Below are positions 13,601-22,921 of a stretch of DNA of 64,000 nt, one piece after another. How positions within the stretch are numbered: position 1 is the first letter of the stretch; every line of letters starts with the position of its first letter. The stretch spans positions 12,648,001-12,712,000 of the forward strand of contig NC_079882.1 of the NCBI RefSeq assembly GCF_029227915.1, in the 5' to 3' direction. The position numbers and the translations under genes were made by a program. Under the pieces are notes generated by a model, which searched no databases, was not told the origin of the DNA, and saw only the letters and a program-made list of their open reading frames with translations. Source of the DNA: Hydractinia symbiolongicarpus. Its lineage: Eukaryota; Cnidaria; Hydrozoa; Anthoathecata; Hydractiniidae.

Positions 13601-16600
13601 GGTTGCTGGAAAATATTACTATCTGGAAGCCATCCACAAAGGAGTTGATGCTAGTGATTCACTGAGTGTAGGAGTGCGCATGCCCACGGGAAGATATCAA
13701 CGACCAATCATAAAACAGAACTTACAATGGCGTCTACCAGGTTTGGAACTCTGCTTTGCTTACGAATAATAAGCGAAATGAATCCTTTATATCCGATATC
13801 AAATCGAGTGTAGTGTATACAAAGAATAGGTAAAAAAATGTATAGGTAAAAATATTATTCTTAATAGGAAACAAACATGCGGGTCTTATTCGTGAAGTTT
13901 GGTACAACATTCCCGGTTACGATATTTCTGATATTACATCCAACCCGAACTATCCGAACAGACCATCAAGCACGGAGGTGCTGGATAAATTTGATGCTCC
14001 TTTTAACGTTGACGACAACTATGGTTCAAGAATATCTGGATATTTCCATGCTCCGGAGACTGGAGACTACAGGTAATGTAAAACATTCCTGTTGGCGAAT
14101 TTAAGACAAAAATTTTAGGGAAAAATGTTTTCGTGATTAAAAAATTCGAAGGGTTTTATTAAAGGTGGAAGATAGTAAAAATAACAGGCAATTACAAAAT
14201 AAAATAAAACAACTTTTTCAATTTATTCTTTAGAAATTTTACTGGATTAGGAAAAGTACTTTTTATTTTTGCGGATAAGTAAACATAAATAATTTGACTG
14301 TACTAAATGTTTTCTTTGTTTGTAGATTTTACTTAGCAGCCGACAACAGTGGAGAATTGTGGATCAGCTCTGACGAAAGTGAAGCAAATGCAGTAAAAAT
14401 TATCACATTGAATGGATGGACAGATCACAATGAATGGCTGAAGTATGGGTTTTACATTTTAAATTTTGTAACTTTTTAAGAAGAATATTTCCATTTACTT
14501 ATTTATTCTGTTTGCGTAGGTATAAAGAACAAAGATCAGAGAAAGTGTTTTTGGCAGCTGGCAGGTATTATTTCGTGCGTGTTTTCATGAAAGCAGATAA
14601 ATTAGGAGATTGTGCATCAGTCGCCGTGGAGCTTCCTAGTGGTCACTTTGAAGGACCAATCAAAAAGAAACATTTATCGTGGAAAATTGTCGGCTCAAAA
14701 GACGGGCCTGGACCAAAAGAAATCATAGAGCGTATGTACCTTCATCTTGTTAGTTCTTAACGCTCTTAAAGATGTTCCATAGAAACTTTTTAGTAAAATC
14801 TTACTAATCTGTAGCTTATCACAACAAAATGAATGATAAATAGTATCTGCATGTTTTCATTACTTTTTTTTTATTCCAGCCACTCCTAAGCCTGTTGGCT
14901 TATTTGCTTTGAATGACGCTTCTGTAAAAGATATACTCTTACCCGGAGAAAACAAATTGACGCTGGGTGATGTTGATTTAACAACCGGACCTGGAGGTAA
15001 ACAGCTAGCAGTAGTTATCAACCAATATTTTGTTTATTACTGTCATTATATCTTCAATTTTTATTCCATGTGCTTTTTATTTCTCTAGGTGTCAAAGACG
15101 ATGCGTTTTTGTTCAAGGGTAACCAATCATCATATATCGAGATTCCAAACACTGGGAAACTCGATACGAAAAAATCGATAACCTTATTGGCAAATATATT
15201 TCCTACTGGTGAAAACGGACCTATCATTAACTATAAAAAAGACGGCTGGGGTGTCCATTTATGGCAATTTAGTAAAACCCAGTTGTTTGCTCGATTTGTC
15301 ACCAGAGATGGAGAGATGAGCACTCAGCCATTGGGTACCCACGTGCTCGAAGTAAGTGAATTTGTAATAGGTAACATACAGCATTTGAGCAATGAAGAGT
15401 CTTTTAGACCTTAAACGCGAGGTAAAGTTAGAAACTAGTATTTGATGATTAATTGTTTTTAGTTAAACAAGTGGAACCAAGTTGGCGCATCATACGATGT
15501 AAACTCTGGAGTTGCGCAGCTATGGCACGACGGCAAAATGGTTAAGAGTCGAAATATCGGCCAGATTGAACTGCTCACAAATGCTCCAATAAGACTTGGA
15601 GCAAGAGAAGGAGATGATCGATATTTTAAAGGAAAAATATCTTGTGTGCAGATCTATGATAAAGCATTGAAGGAAGAACAAATAGGTGATTTAAAACACT
15701 GTCCAAAAAGCAAGGGAAAAGGTACGGTTTTTTTGCATGTAGTTTGTGACTTTTTGAATTTATATATATTTGCTATGCTTGGTTCGCACAAGGGTTTAAT
15801 TAAGTTTAACTGGGTTTCACAGGTTGTTTTTAACTTAAAACCGTAGTGCATTAGGCAGAGATGGTGTAGTGGTAGCGCATTCGACATGTACTCATAAGGT
15901 GTCAGGTTCGAGTGCCCACTCCAGCGCACTTTAAATGTAGTGTTGTCAGCCCATTTTGGTGCCATATACTGACCACCAATCGGCTTGTGTCGCAGGCAAG
16001 CAAGTTAGAGCAATGCTGTACGTATCTCTAGCGGTAATATAACATAGTTACAGTCAGAGGGGAGGAAAAGCCAGACGTTAAAACTTTCCGATACTTACTT
16101 ACTTACTAGTACATACGTTTCACGAGTTTAAATCGATGTTTTTTAAATTCTAGCTTCTCAAACGTCAGTAGAAAACGATGAGTTAACTGTATTCGCACAA
16201 GGTTCAGGCATGCCACCGGAAGTTGAGGGTAAGCGTCAATAGATTTTATATCGTCATATTTAAAAATTGCTTTATCAATCTATCAATTTCTGTTGCTAAA
16301 TGAAGATGAAATTTAACACAAATCTACTCATCTGGTTATTTTTTATTTTGCGTAGAATCTGACGCCATTGCTAGCAGAATTGGTGATGACACGGAAGAAG
16401 AGTTAATTGGTAGGAAATTTCAACATGTTGAAACCATCAAGCCATGGAACAGCAGTGAAAAAGAAAATATGAAAGAATCAAGTCAACTAAAAAAAAATTG
16501 ACTGAATATTAGACAAAAACAAAAATCACAGATTTTATATAAAGTATATCAACGAAAACAACAACAAAAACAATTTTTACAATAACAAAAACAATTTACA

Positions 16601-19600
16601 AAATGTTACTAGATAAAAAATATGACGTTGACCTTACTTTGACTTAAGGTAGACCTAATCAACACAAAAAATATTTTTATCATTGAAATTTCTATTCACA
16701 TCATTCAAATTCAACAAACCTTATCTTACTCATCGGGTACGACATAAAAAAGACGATTTTAAAATCTCCATACCTTTTGCGACTGCTTATACTGCATCTC
16801 GTAATTATTATTTCTTTTTACTTGCTGGACCAAATTATTACTATTAATACTACAGCTTGGACTTACACATCGAGTCGAAAATGTCCAATTGACACAGGCT
16901 TTTTGTTTACATGCCGGTTGCTATGACAACACAAACTGACACACTAACAAATTACTTATTGTAGACGAAGCAAAATATGACGTATTTTCACTTTAACCAT
17001 ACACTTTATCCCATGATCATGTCACACACATTTTTACGTCACCGTGTAAACACATTCATTGATATTCTACCAACATCAATTTTTCATTCTATGGAACGCT
17101 GACAATTTACAGTGGCTGATGTACATAATAACTTGTAAATAATATACGACTAACAATGACAAACAAAAACTAATCCTTCTTTTCAAAAGTAGGCATAATA
17201 TTTAACCAATTAACACGAAAAGGTCTAAGAAGAACATGTTATTAAAACATGGAAAAGTATTTTTCATGAATATTTGTTTGCACACATGCATATAATGGCT
17301 CGTTATCATTCCTCCACGTTAACACATACCTTCGCTACATAGACATGCATAGTGTAAAACTTTATCTATAATGCATTACATCACGGCTTCAATGCACCGA
17401 CACACCTATATTATACCGACATACGGCTACGCTATGCCGACGCGTCACTATCATATACAAGACACGGCACTGATATGCCAACACAGGAGCATAGTAGACA
17501 AACACACCACTACATATCACTTCGACACAAAAAGGCATAAAATTTCACATCTAATGGGTACTTTTTCTTTTCTTTTCTATGAAACAACAGTTCAAGGTGA
17601 AAAGAGCAAAGGTAAGCCTACGTCAGCATGTCCATTATCATGTTAGATTTGCATGTCACTATCAACTTTATTAGAACTTTTTTCATGAGGTCATGTTACA
17701 ACTCTCTCGGTATCACAGATCCATACAGCTACTATATCCAAAGTTCTGTGATCATTTTATCACATATGACTAATTGAGACGCATGCATGCCTAGTCAGTT
17801 TGTTAGGCAGCTATGCTTGTCAATGGTTTTGCTGGAATCATTTTCTTTTAACTTTGTTTACAGCTACGAAATGTGATCCAAACCCTTGCAAAAATGATGG
17901 AACGTGTAGAGACGATGACAAAAAGATCGACGGTTTTGTTTGCAAATGTAGTGACGACTTCACTGGAAAACATTGTCAAGGTAGGATGAAAGAAAACAGT
18001 TTTTGTTTACAATAGTTCTGTGATATCAAAAAGAGGCAGTTTAATAATGTCATTGCTTTTACTGTTAGTATCAAAACCAGCTGCGGAGAATCCTGTCGTG
18101 AAAAGAACAGAAATACCAAAACTTTATGAAAGTAAGGAAACCTCCGCCACATATGCCATGTCGGACGAAAAGAAAGGGAACACTTCAGGTGAGCATTCTT
18201 TCACAATCATGAATTTTTTTGACTAATGCTGAAACAACAGTCTAAATAATGAAGTTACCTTAAGACTACAAATAATTTTTGTCGTTGCTTTCCTAAATGT
18301 TGCAGAAATTTGCGGGAGTAATTTTTACGGATGTCAAAGATTTAGTAATTTTAGCAAAAGCAAAATCAGTATTATGCTAAACATAACTTTTAGAAATTAA
18401 GGTATTTTTAAATAAGCAACAAAGGCTTATTTCCTACAGGAAATCGAAGTACGAATAAATAAATTGTTGCCCAAGAATGATTTTGGCCCAAATCCGGATA
18501 AGTTTGCGAAAAATAAAGTAATAACCCACAAATAACAAGACCTACTACCTTCACATTAGAATTTTTTTCTTCTTTGGTAGAACGTGTTAATGTGAAAAAT
18601 CTTGAAGACAACAAAGAAGATATATCTCTCCTTTATCAAAAACTTGGTTGTTTCAAGGACGATGCAACCCATCCGGACTTGAAAACAAAGGTAAACATTA
18701 AAAAAGCCACCCAGGAGGAGTGTGTTAAAGCATGTGCGTTAGAAGATAAAAGTTTTTCATACTTTGGACTACAAAATGGCAGTTCTTGTTATTGCGGAAA
18801 GGATTATGGGAAATATGGGAAATTATCTGATGACGCATGTAGTGCAAAATGTGAAGGAAATAAAGAGGAATCGTGTGGAGGACAGCAAGCCAATAACATC
18901 TTCTTCTTTGGTTTGGGTAAGCAAAGTAACATTTATCTCCTTTTCACATCATTCACTGAAGTACACTATTCTTCAAAGAAATTTTTCATGAAGACTGAAG
19001 GCACGCTAAATTTTTCGGAAGCATGTATGCTAATAAATATAGTGTAATATCTAGGTACTAACTACACGGTAAAAACATTTACTGGTCGTAAACTTGGAGC
19101 CGGCACCGACGCAAAAATTTACGTTGAATTTATCGGAGAAAGAGGCAGTTCTGATTTCCGCCAGCTTGATAGTCGCCTTGAAAAATATGAAGCTGGAAGG
19201 TAAGGCATAAATTTAGCTTTTTTATTTATTTATCGAATGTTCTTGTTTTTCTGTTAAATAGTTTAACTTGTTTGTTTTCTTTTTAGCGTGGACCAACAAA
19301 CTTTTACATTACCAGATCTTGGCAAGTTAAAACGGATGAAAATTTTACACGATAATTCTGGCTCAGCACCAAGTTGGTATTTGGACAAGGTAAAAGTCAG
19401 CAGAAATTTACATCCTATGACGAATTGACAAAATATTGACATGACAAAAGTCAAAACATCTTACAAAAATCTCATTTTATAATATTTTCTCAGGTTCAAG
19501 TTACTGATGAGGAAGGAGCAAGTTTCGAATTTTTATGTGGTGACTGGTTAAGTGACACTCAGAGTGGCGGCAAATTGGAAAGAGAACTGGAAGCTCGCTC

Positions 19601-19622
19601 TATAATCCCTTCGCCAACGTGA
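99..19622 (+). CDS. Giant mosaic extracellular protein, proteoglycan-like (5' end outside window)
   Basis: I read 35 exons in one frame: 99-278, 385-768, 853-1635, 1751-2173, 2581-2679, 3957-4352, 5347-6375, 6715-6750, 6945-7658, 8219-8353, 8507-8716, 8895-9077, 9164-9327, 10878-11088, 11176-11307, 11378-11586, 11864-12204, 12293-13020, 13134-13455, 13568-13740, 13868-14072, 14326-14442, 14520-14731, 14880-14996, 15089-15351, 15463-15721, 16154-16228, 16356-16409, 17591-17611, 17864-17980, 18069-18188, 18581-18916, 19055-19199, 19287-19389, 19494-19622 (TGA). They total about 3,040 residues without a stop. Most junctions are phase 1, as expected for shuffled extracellular modules. Domain order: acidic Ser-Gly region, basic low-complexity exons, CTLD x2, LamG x2, PA14 x2, LamG, EGF, WSC, PLAT. 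No membrane segment is seen before the stop, so it is probably secreted. I do not recognise a named orthologue. The small exons at 6715 and 17591 are the least certain. Confidence 0.85.
7735..8107. repeat. Minisatellite, 32-bp unit, about 12 copies
   Basis: Tandem degenerate copies of a 32-bp unit that contains ATGCGTACCAGTATACTGGC followed by TAGTTTGGTTGC. It lies in the intron between exons 6945-7658 and 8219-8353. Each unit holds a short palindrome (CAGTATACTG). Copies differ by point changes, and one copy is shortened by two bases. Confidence 0.93.
8507..9077 (+). other. C-type lectin-like domain 1 (two exons)
   Basis: The two exons 8507-8716 and 8895-9077 encode a CTLD: a first Cys pair (LDCGDNW ... 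TFCYK), a WIGY core motif, then NWTD, NWGSE, DCVYID, WKDESC and a final FLCKK. The Cys spacing fits the long-form fold. The EPN/QPN calcium-sugar triplet is not present in the expected loop (sequence there is acidic, EADDDNG), so binding of a mannose- or galactose-type ligand is doubtful. Confidence 0.85.
9164..11088 (+). other. C-type lectin-like domain 2, split by an intron that hosts another gene
   Basis: Exons 9164-9327 and 10878-11088 encode the second CTLD: TCPKDW, GCYKLF, AEHTCEKY, then SYWIGYND, ENWDDKSPNNGG, SCAAM, WHDEPC and FVCKRK. SPN sits where EPN/QPN is found in sugar-binding CTLDs and WHD takes the place of WND, so calcium-dependent sugar binding is possible but not assured. 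The 1.55-kb intron between the two halves contains the antisense LRR gene at 9344-10657. Confidence 0.85.
9344..10657 (-). CDS. Intronless LRR-EGF transmembrane protein nested antisense in a CTLD intron
   Basis: A 437-aa single-exon gene. It has a signal peptide (residues 1-19, LLVLLVSLVVVSA), a Cys-rich LRR N-cap (CPKECVCNQRSARC), about eight leucine-rich repeats between residues 50 and 265 (LTSL-type LxxLxLxxNxL units), an LRR C-cap (NPLHCGCWL ... GICFSP), one EGF-like domain (CASNRCQHNSVC ... CNCTPDYKGVYCE) and a membrane segment (VVIAVSVCAPIAFILCLAIG). A second hydrophobic stretch (LICLACLFILIFLFALFVGL) lies near the C-terminus, leaving almost no tail. It probably acts as a surface adhesion or recognition receptor. 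The absence of introns inside an intron-rich host gene suggests retroposition. The first two codons are both ATG, so the start is ambiguous by one residue. Confidence 0.93.
   Translation of the reverse strand: MMSEKILLVLLVSLVVVSAECPKECVCNQRSARCSKVTNKKLFLLQKLPKNITSLILTGNRITSITLKEFYNFTKLERLILNHNQLNSLPRDVDYVPTLKHIDVSENKIKYIDTQELRSYKHLTVLHLSGNVLENIPALSHARSLENLILSNNKINKLSPNSFTGLRKLKYLKLDHNRLGFVYHGVFDELSSLQSLDLSYNELEIIRKDLLSKLLSLEELYLQNNSITTLDDYCFRNLTLHRVDLEHNRISRFKADAFKDIVITGKVSLNQNPLHCGCWLTDNTIQRLIHNGDIQGICFSPLALKGRNLKHFTTSELGCNNTDSCASNRCQHNSVCAVYNATTYTCNCTPDYKGVYCEYLTTSDENNDVVIAVSVCAPIAFILCLAIGWYVYKKQTTYPGRCISKEKLICLACLFILIFLFALFVGLRIACEFMEFC
11378..12204 (+). other. LamG/concanavalin-like domain 1
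   Basis: Exons 11378-11586 and 11864-12204 encode a jelly-roll LamG-type domain: GIALDGVHAFLDGGDF at the start, two cysteines (GKCI, DKCQ), FAVAIQVFFES strand, then GFTIYIADNKL, SWQEIVMTWHKGKG, VYVNGAF and LILGREN. The family usually binds carbohydrate or protein ligands in matrix proteins. Confidence 0.7.
12293..13020 (+). other. LamG/concanavalin-like domain 2
   Basis: A single long exon encodes GGIYIDGDKGCLEID, FALSFKLKFD, GVSVYIVNDNLYFQV, WQRIVMTWRLDKG, LWVYLDGTFRGYT, RFYIGRRT and FAFGSLAIYGRFLS. This is the same pattern as the preceding LamG domain and suggests tandem duplication of the module. Confidence 0.75.
13134..13740 (+). other. PA14 domain 1
   Basis: Exons 13134-13455 and 13568-13740 encode GIIREVWKNTPG, a spacer with SDYPNNP, ENFDAPFNVENNYGSKL, GYFIAPETGNSTFYLSC, CELYFSGDDEAK, then DIFLVAGKYYYLEAIHK and LSVGVRMPTG. 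The order 'G-x-x-x-E-x-W ... GYF.AP..G...F ... AG..Y.LE' is the PA14 beta-barrel signature, seen in adhesins, fibrocystins and glycosidases. Confidence 0.85.
13868..14731 (+). other. PA14 domain 2
   Basis: Exons 13868-14072, 14326-14442 and 14520-14731 repeat the PA14 pattern: GLIREVWYNIPG, NPNYPNRPS, DKFDAPFNVDDNYGSRI, GYFHAPETGDYRFYLAAD, GELWISSDESEA, VFLAAGRYYFVRVFMKAD and SVAVELPSGH. It is clearly a tandem duplicate of PA14 domain 1 but has one more intron. Confidence 0.87.
14880..15721 (+). other. LamG-like domain 3
   Basis: Exons 14880-14996, 15089-15351 and 15463-15721 encode GLFALNDASVKDILLPG, FKGNQSSYIEIPNTGKLD, SITLLANIFPTGENGPII, GWGVHLWQF, LNKWNQVGASYDVNSGVAQL, WHDGKMV, APIRLGAREGDDRYFKG, and ISCVQIYDKALKEEQI. 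This matches the Laminin-G_3/concanavalin A-like pattern well. It is followed by a short acidic linker in exons 16154-16228 and 16356-16409. Confidence 0.85.
15854..16090 (+). repeat. tRNA-derived SINE, copy 1
   Basis: The head has RNA polymerase III promoter boxes: a box A-like TGGTGTAGTGGTAGCGC and a box B-like GGTTCGAGTGCC about 40 bases later. It is followed by a body that starts GCGCACTTTAAAT and ends in a TTACTTAC tandem. It lies in the intron after exon 15463-15721. The copy at 61704 shares both head and body, which shows a SINE family and not a tRNA gene. Confidence 0.8.
17864..17980 (+). other. EGF-like domain
   Basis: One symmetric phase 1-1 exon codes for KCDPNPCKNDGTC, then GFVCKCSDDFTGKHCQ: six cysteines in EGF spacing with the C-x-C-x5-G-x2-C ending. 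It is preceded by a possible 21-nt micro-exon (17591-17611) and followed by a linker exon (18069-18188). Confidence 0.92.
18581..18916 (+). other. WSC domain
   Basis: The exon encodes LGCFKDDATHPD, then the WSC hallmarks: QEECVKACALEDKSFSYFGL, NGSSCYCGKDYG, ACSAKCEGNKEESCGG and the closing NNIFFFGL. WSC domains have eight conserved cysteines and are thought to bind polysaccharide. Confidence 0.92.
19055..19622 (+). other. C-terminal PLAT/LH2 domain
   Basis: Exons 19055-19199, 19287-19389 and 19494-19622 encode YTVKTFTGRKLGAGTDAKIY, FIGERGSSDFRQLD, TFTLPDLGKLKRMKILHDNS, SWYLDKVQVTDEEGASFEF and CGDWLSDTQSGGKLERELEA, the full PLAT/LH2 beta-sandwich pattern (T-G...GAGT-A ... V...G ... W..D.V ... 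F.C..WL). The stop TGA is at 19620-19622. Confidence 0.92.
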
Positions 19623-20560
19623 TGATCACGTGAATTTCACTTGATAGTTGTAAGTTAATTTACGCTGAAACTTAGTATCTATCAACCACTCTTGTTGTTT
19701 TGTTGCTATGAGTAACATTTTGTTTTTTAGGAAGAGGTTAAGATATTGTAGACCAAGAAGGATGTCATAAGCGTATTTCTCGTCTTCGTACGGAAACCAT
19801 CATCGTCATCTTCGTATTAAATTTGTAGACAACGTAGACAAAAAAAGTGATTACAAAGACGAACATTCCTCAAAACAATTGAGACGACACTTTCCTTGAT
19901 ATTCGAGTTACATCAGACGTTAGATGCTGATAAAGAGATAATACTTTGCTAGATACTTTGTTTCTTTTACCTTTTTGTATTGAAACAAGACCTTTTTTCC
20001 TTTTATCTTCATTGCACATTCCGTTATAACTGCAGTTTTTTCTTAAAAGTAGAAATCTATATTGTAGATTTTTGCTGAGGTTCTTGTGTCTACCACCGCC
20101 ATTGATGCTATTTATCGTTTTTCTACCACCGCCATTGATGGTAAATATACATTGCGTGTAATGGCTATGTTTTATATGTCGTGAATTTTACCGATTCTTA
20201 GAATACATACGTGTAAATAATTTTTTATACATATTAATTTTTTTATACATACCTTCACAAACATAATACTTGTTAAAACTACCTAACGAGAATGAAACCT
20301 GTGTTTTAAAGCAAGAAAATAATTTTAATACCAGTAATAACATACAATTAACCTCATTTGCACTAGTACCAGTTTCAATGAATTCAGGTTTTAATTTCTG
20401 TATTAGTCTTTGTTAAACACCTGAAGGAAATTTTATTTGATAGTTTTAAAGGTCCATATGTTGAATAAACTTTTTGAGGTGCTATACAAACATATTCTTA
20501 TACAAGAAACACGAGTTAATAAAAATTGACTTTTCTTTACAACCACCCTGAAAGAAATTT
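19623..20560 (+). other. Probable 3' UTR of the mosaic gene
   Basis: No coding sequence follows the TGA. A splice-like acceptor (TTTTTTAG before 19732) may mark a UTR intron. An AATAAA at about 20464 is a candidate polyadenylation signal. A short sequence, TTCTACCACCGCCATTGATG, is present near 20120 and in a variant form about 30 bases earlier. Confidence 0.4.
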
Positions 20561-22921
20561 CATCCTCTGAGAACCACCTGATGACAAAATGCATACTTTA
20601 AAGAAACATTTTTTTACAAATTATTTTTTTAGATATTTTTTATTTCGCGAATTAATATTCACACAATTTTTTCGCAGGAGTAAATTTTCGCGCATGAGGA
20701 GAAAGAGAGACATGCTGATAAAAATACAACAATAAAGCAAGCGAAATAGAAAGCTAATAAAAACAAGACGTATGATATACGCAAACAACCTCGCGAATAA
20801 AGTTTACAAAAAGCTGTCTATCAAATTTGGATTTTTGTTACGAAGTTAGACACGACATATTTTACTATTCAGATACGCAATAATATTTGTTACACACTTA
20901 TTTTTCAAAATTGATTTGTGAGACCTTCCTGAACGGAAAATTCCTCGAACTTTTAATTTTCGATGGGTCCGTCTTGGGTGAACCGACTGACAGGAAGAAG
21001 AAAGACCACAAACCCCAAAATTTGCGAAATTCATTAATTCAGGTAATTCTGCCTACATTCACTTTTAAAAAGTTTGGTGGAAACACCTTTATTTACTAGT
21101 TAGTTAAACAAGTGTTTTGAACACTTGTCTTATCTTTTTAAAAAAGAAAACAGAAAAAAAAAGTAAAAATAGTTACCAAGATGAGATTCGAACACACGAC
21201 GACTCCCGTGTCGGTGCTCAGAGAGGCAAAAATTTCCATTCTTGTAGGACACATTTGCGTTTTAATACAAGCTCACGAGCTTGTAACAAGTGTCTTTCTA
21301 TTTCTATTCTATCGAGACAATATTAAATTTCTGTTCCGCACAAATTATTCTGCAAATAATTTTTTACCTAAGGTACAGAAAATTGTTTTTTTTTTTTAAA
21401 TTCACAAATTGTTGTCAATAGGTAGTATTTCTATAAGTATTGCCAGATTGTTATTCCATGTCAGATATAACTATGGGTTTTGTAATTTATTTGTACCTAA
21501 AAGCATAGGTGATAATTATTTTTTTAAGGGAATTTTTTTAACATAAAAACTTTTCTGTATTATACTTCTGAGTGTCCGAATTTAAGCATTGTACTAGAGG
21601 GAAATAGATTCTTTATAATAAACTTTAATCAAATAATGATTCCTTTAAAAGCTAAGAAAATTTTAGGCACAATTTGTTCCAAGTGATAAGTTGTTTCAAT
21701 GCACTCCCTTATAAATGTTTAATACTCGATCGATTTACCACAATAACTTAATCAGATGAAAGTTAAGAAAGTTTTAAATATATACAGACAGCCTTACAAC
21801 TAATACTAATTTTTATAGGGCCCGCACTCTACTAGACAACTCCCGGCAACATCCAACGGCCCACTTGGGTTAACCCGCGGCTATGGTGAAGCATATCAGC
21901 AGTGGAGTGTGACAATAATAACGATACATAGCTGGGCACATCATCTCTGTGTACACAGCTAGCTAAACATTCTACCTATAATATCGGGCTTCAAAAGCTG
22001 GGTAAATTTTTTAGGAAAATAATTATAGCGCATATAATTATATACATAAATTATAATTATATAAATTATACGAAGTTTCAGTAAACTAGGTAAACATTTT
22101 AGAGTGTAGAATAAAACTTTTTGGAGGAGTAAGAAAGACGTTTGTTGGCTAGCTAGCTAGCGAACACTAAATTTGCCATAAATACATACTTAGTATCAAT
22201 AAATATTCACAATTTTTGTCACACTACCACTATTAATACCCTCTATATAGTTTTACCACAACGATTCTTTTAATATGGCAGGTAAAAATTATAAAACCAA
22301 CGTTTGTTGATAACTAATGTCAGAACAGCTAGTAAACAACTTGTTGTCCCCAACTTTATCTAAACTAACCTCGTTTTCATGTATGTTTTGATATAAAATA
22401 AAAATATTGATAAAAATATTTTCATTCAGACCAGGGAAAGTCAACCAAGGAAAAATAGAAAAACTACGTAGTTTCAGAAATAACTTTTAGCAAACAGTAT
22501 ATAACTAAAAGAAACTGATTCAAGAATTTACAGAACAAGCGAGTGCTCTTCTACACTCTTTAAGATATCCAAATAAGAAAGAAACAATCCCAAAACATTA
22601 GTGGTGTAGGTCAAATGCTTTTTGTATGTCATCATTGGTACACAAGATGGTTTACTTGGTGTTAGTTGCAAAAGCTTATTTTGATTATGCTAACAACGAT
22701 ATCATAACTAACAAAAAGTTTATTCTCTTTGAACACCACCGTTGATTTGACATGTCTGCAAAACGATGTGTGATTTCTAGTAAAACCGCAATAGTAAAAC
22801 ACCAACAGAATGTGCATTCTTTTACAGCGAATTAAAATTGCCAGTCAACATGGTGTCACGGTACGAAAATAATAAAAACTTGCATATATTTGTCTATTTA
22901 CAAACGATTTGCAACACAATT
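20561..22921. other. Intergenic region between mosaic gene and NDC80
   Basis: AT-rich, no gene seen. It holds a TTCGCGAA-rich repeat relic (about 20640-20700), a short hairpin (AACAAGTGT/ACACTTGTT around 21104-21128), a more GC-rich repeat-like island at 21820-21985 and an AT palindrome at about 22030-22070. The two genes are convergent here. Confidence 0.6.

Noticed and set aside
15854-15928. Possible functional tRNA gene
   Set aside because: The cloverleaf is imperfect and the flanking body is shared with another copy at 61704, so it is a SINE head.
16968-17000. Possible extra exon of the mosaic gene after TATTGTAG
   Set aside because: The phase-compatible frame runs DEAKYDVFSL and then hits TAA without a donor; the chain continues better through 17591-17611.
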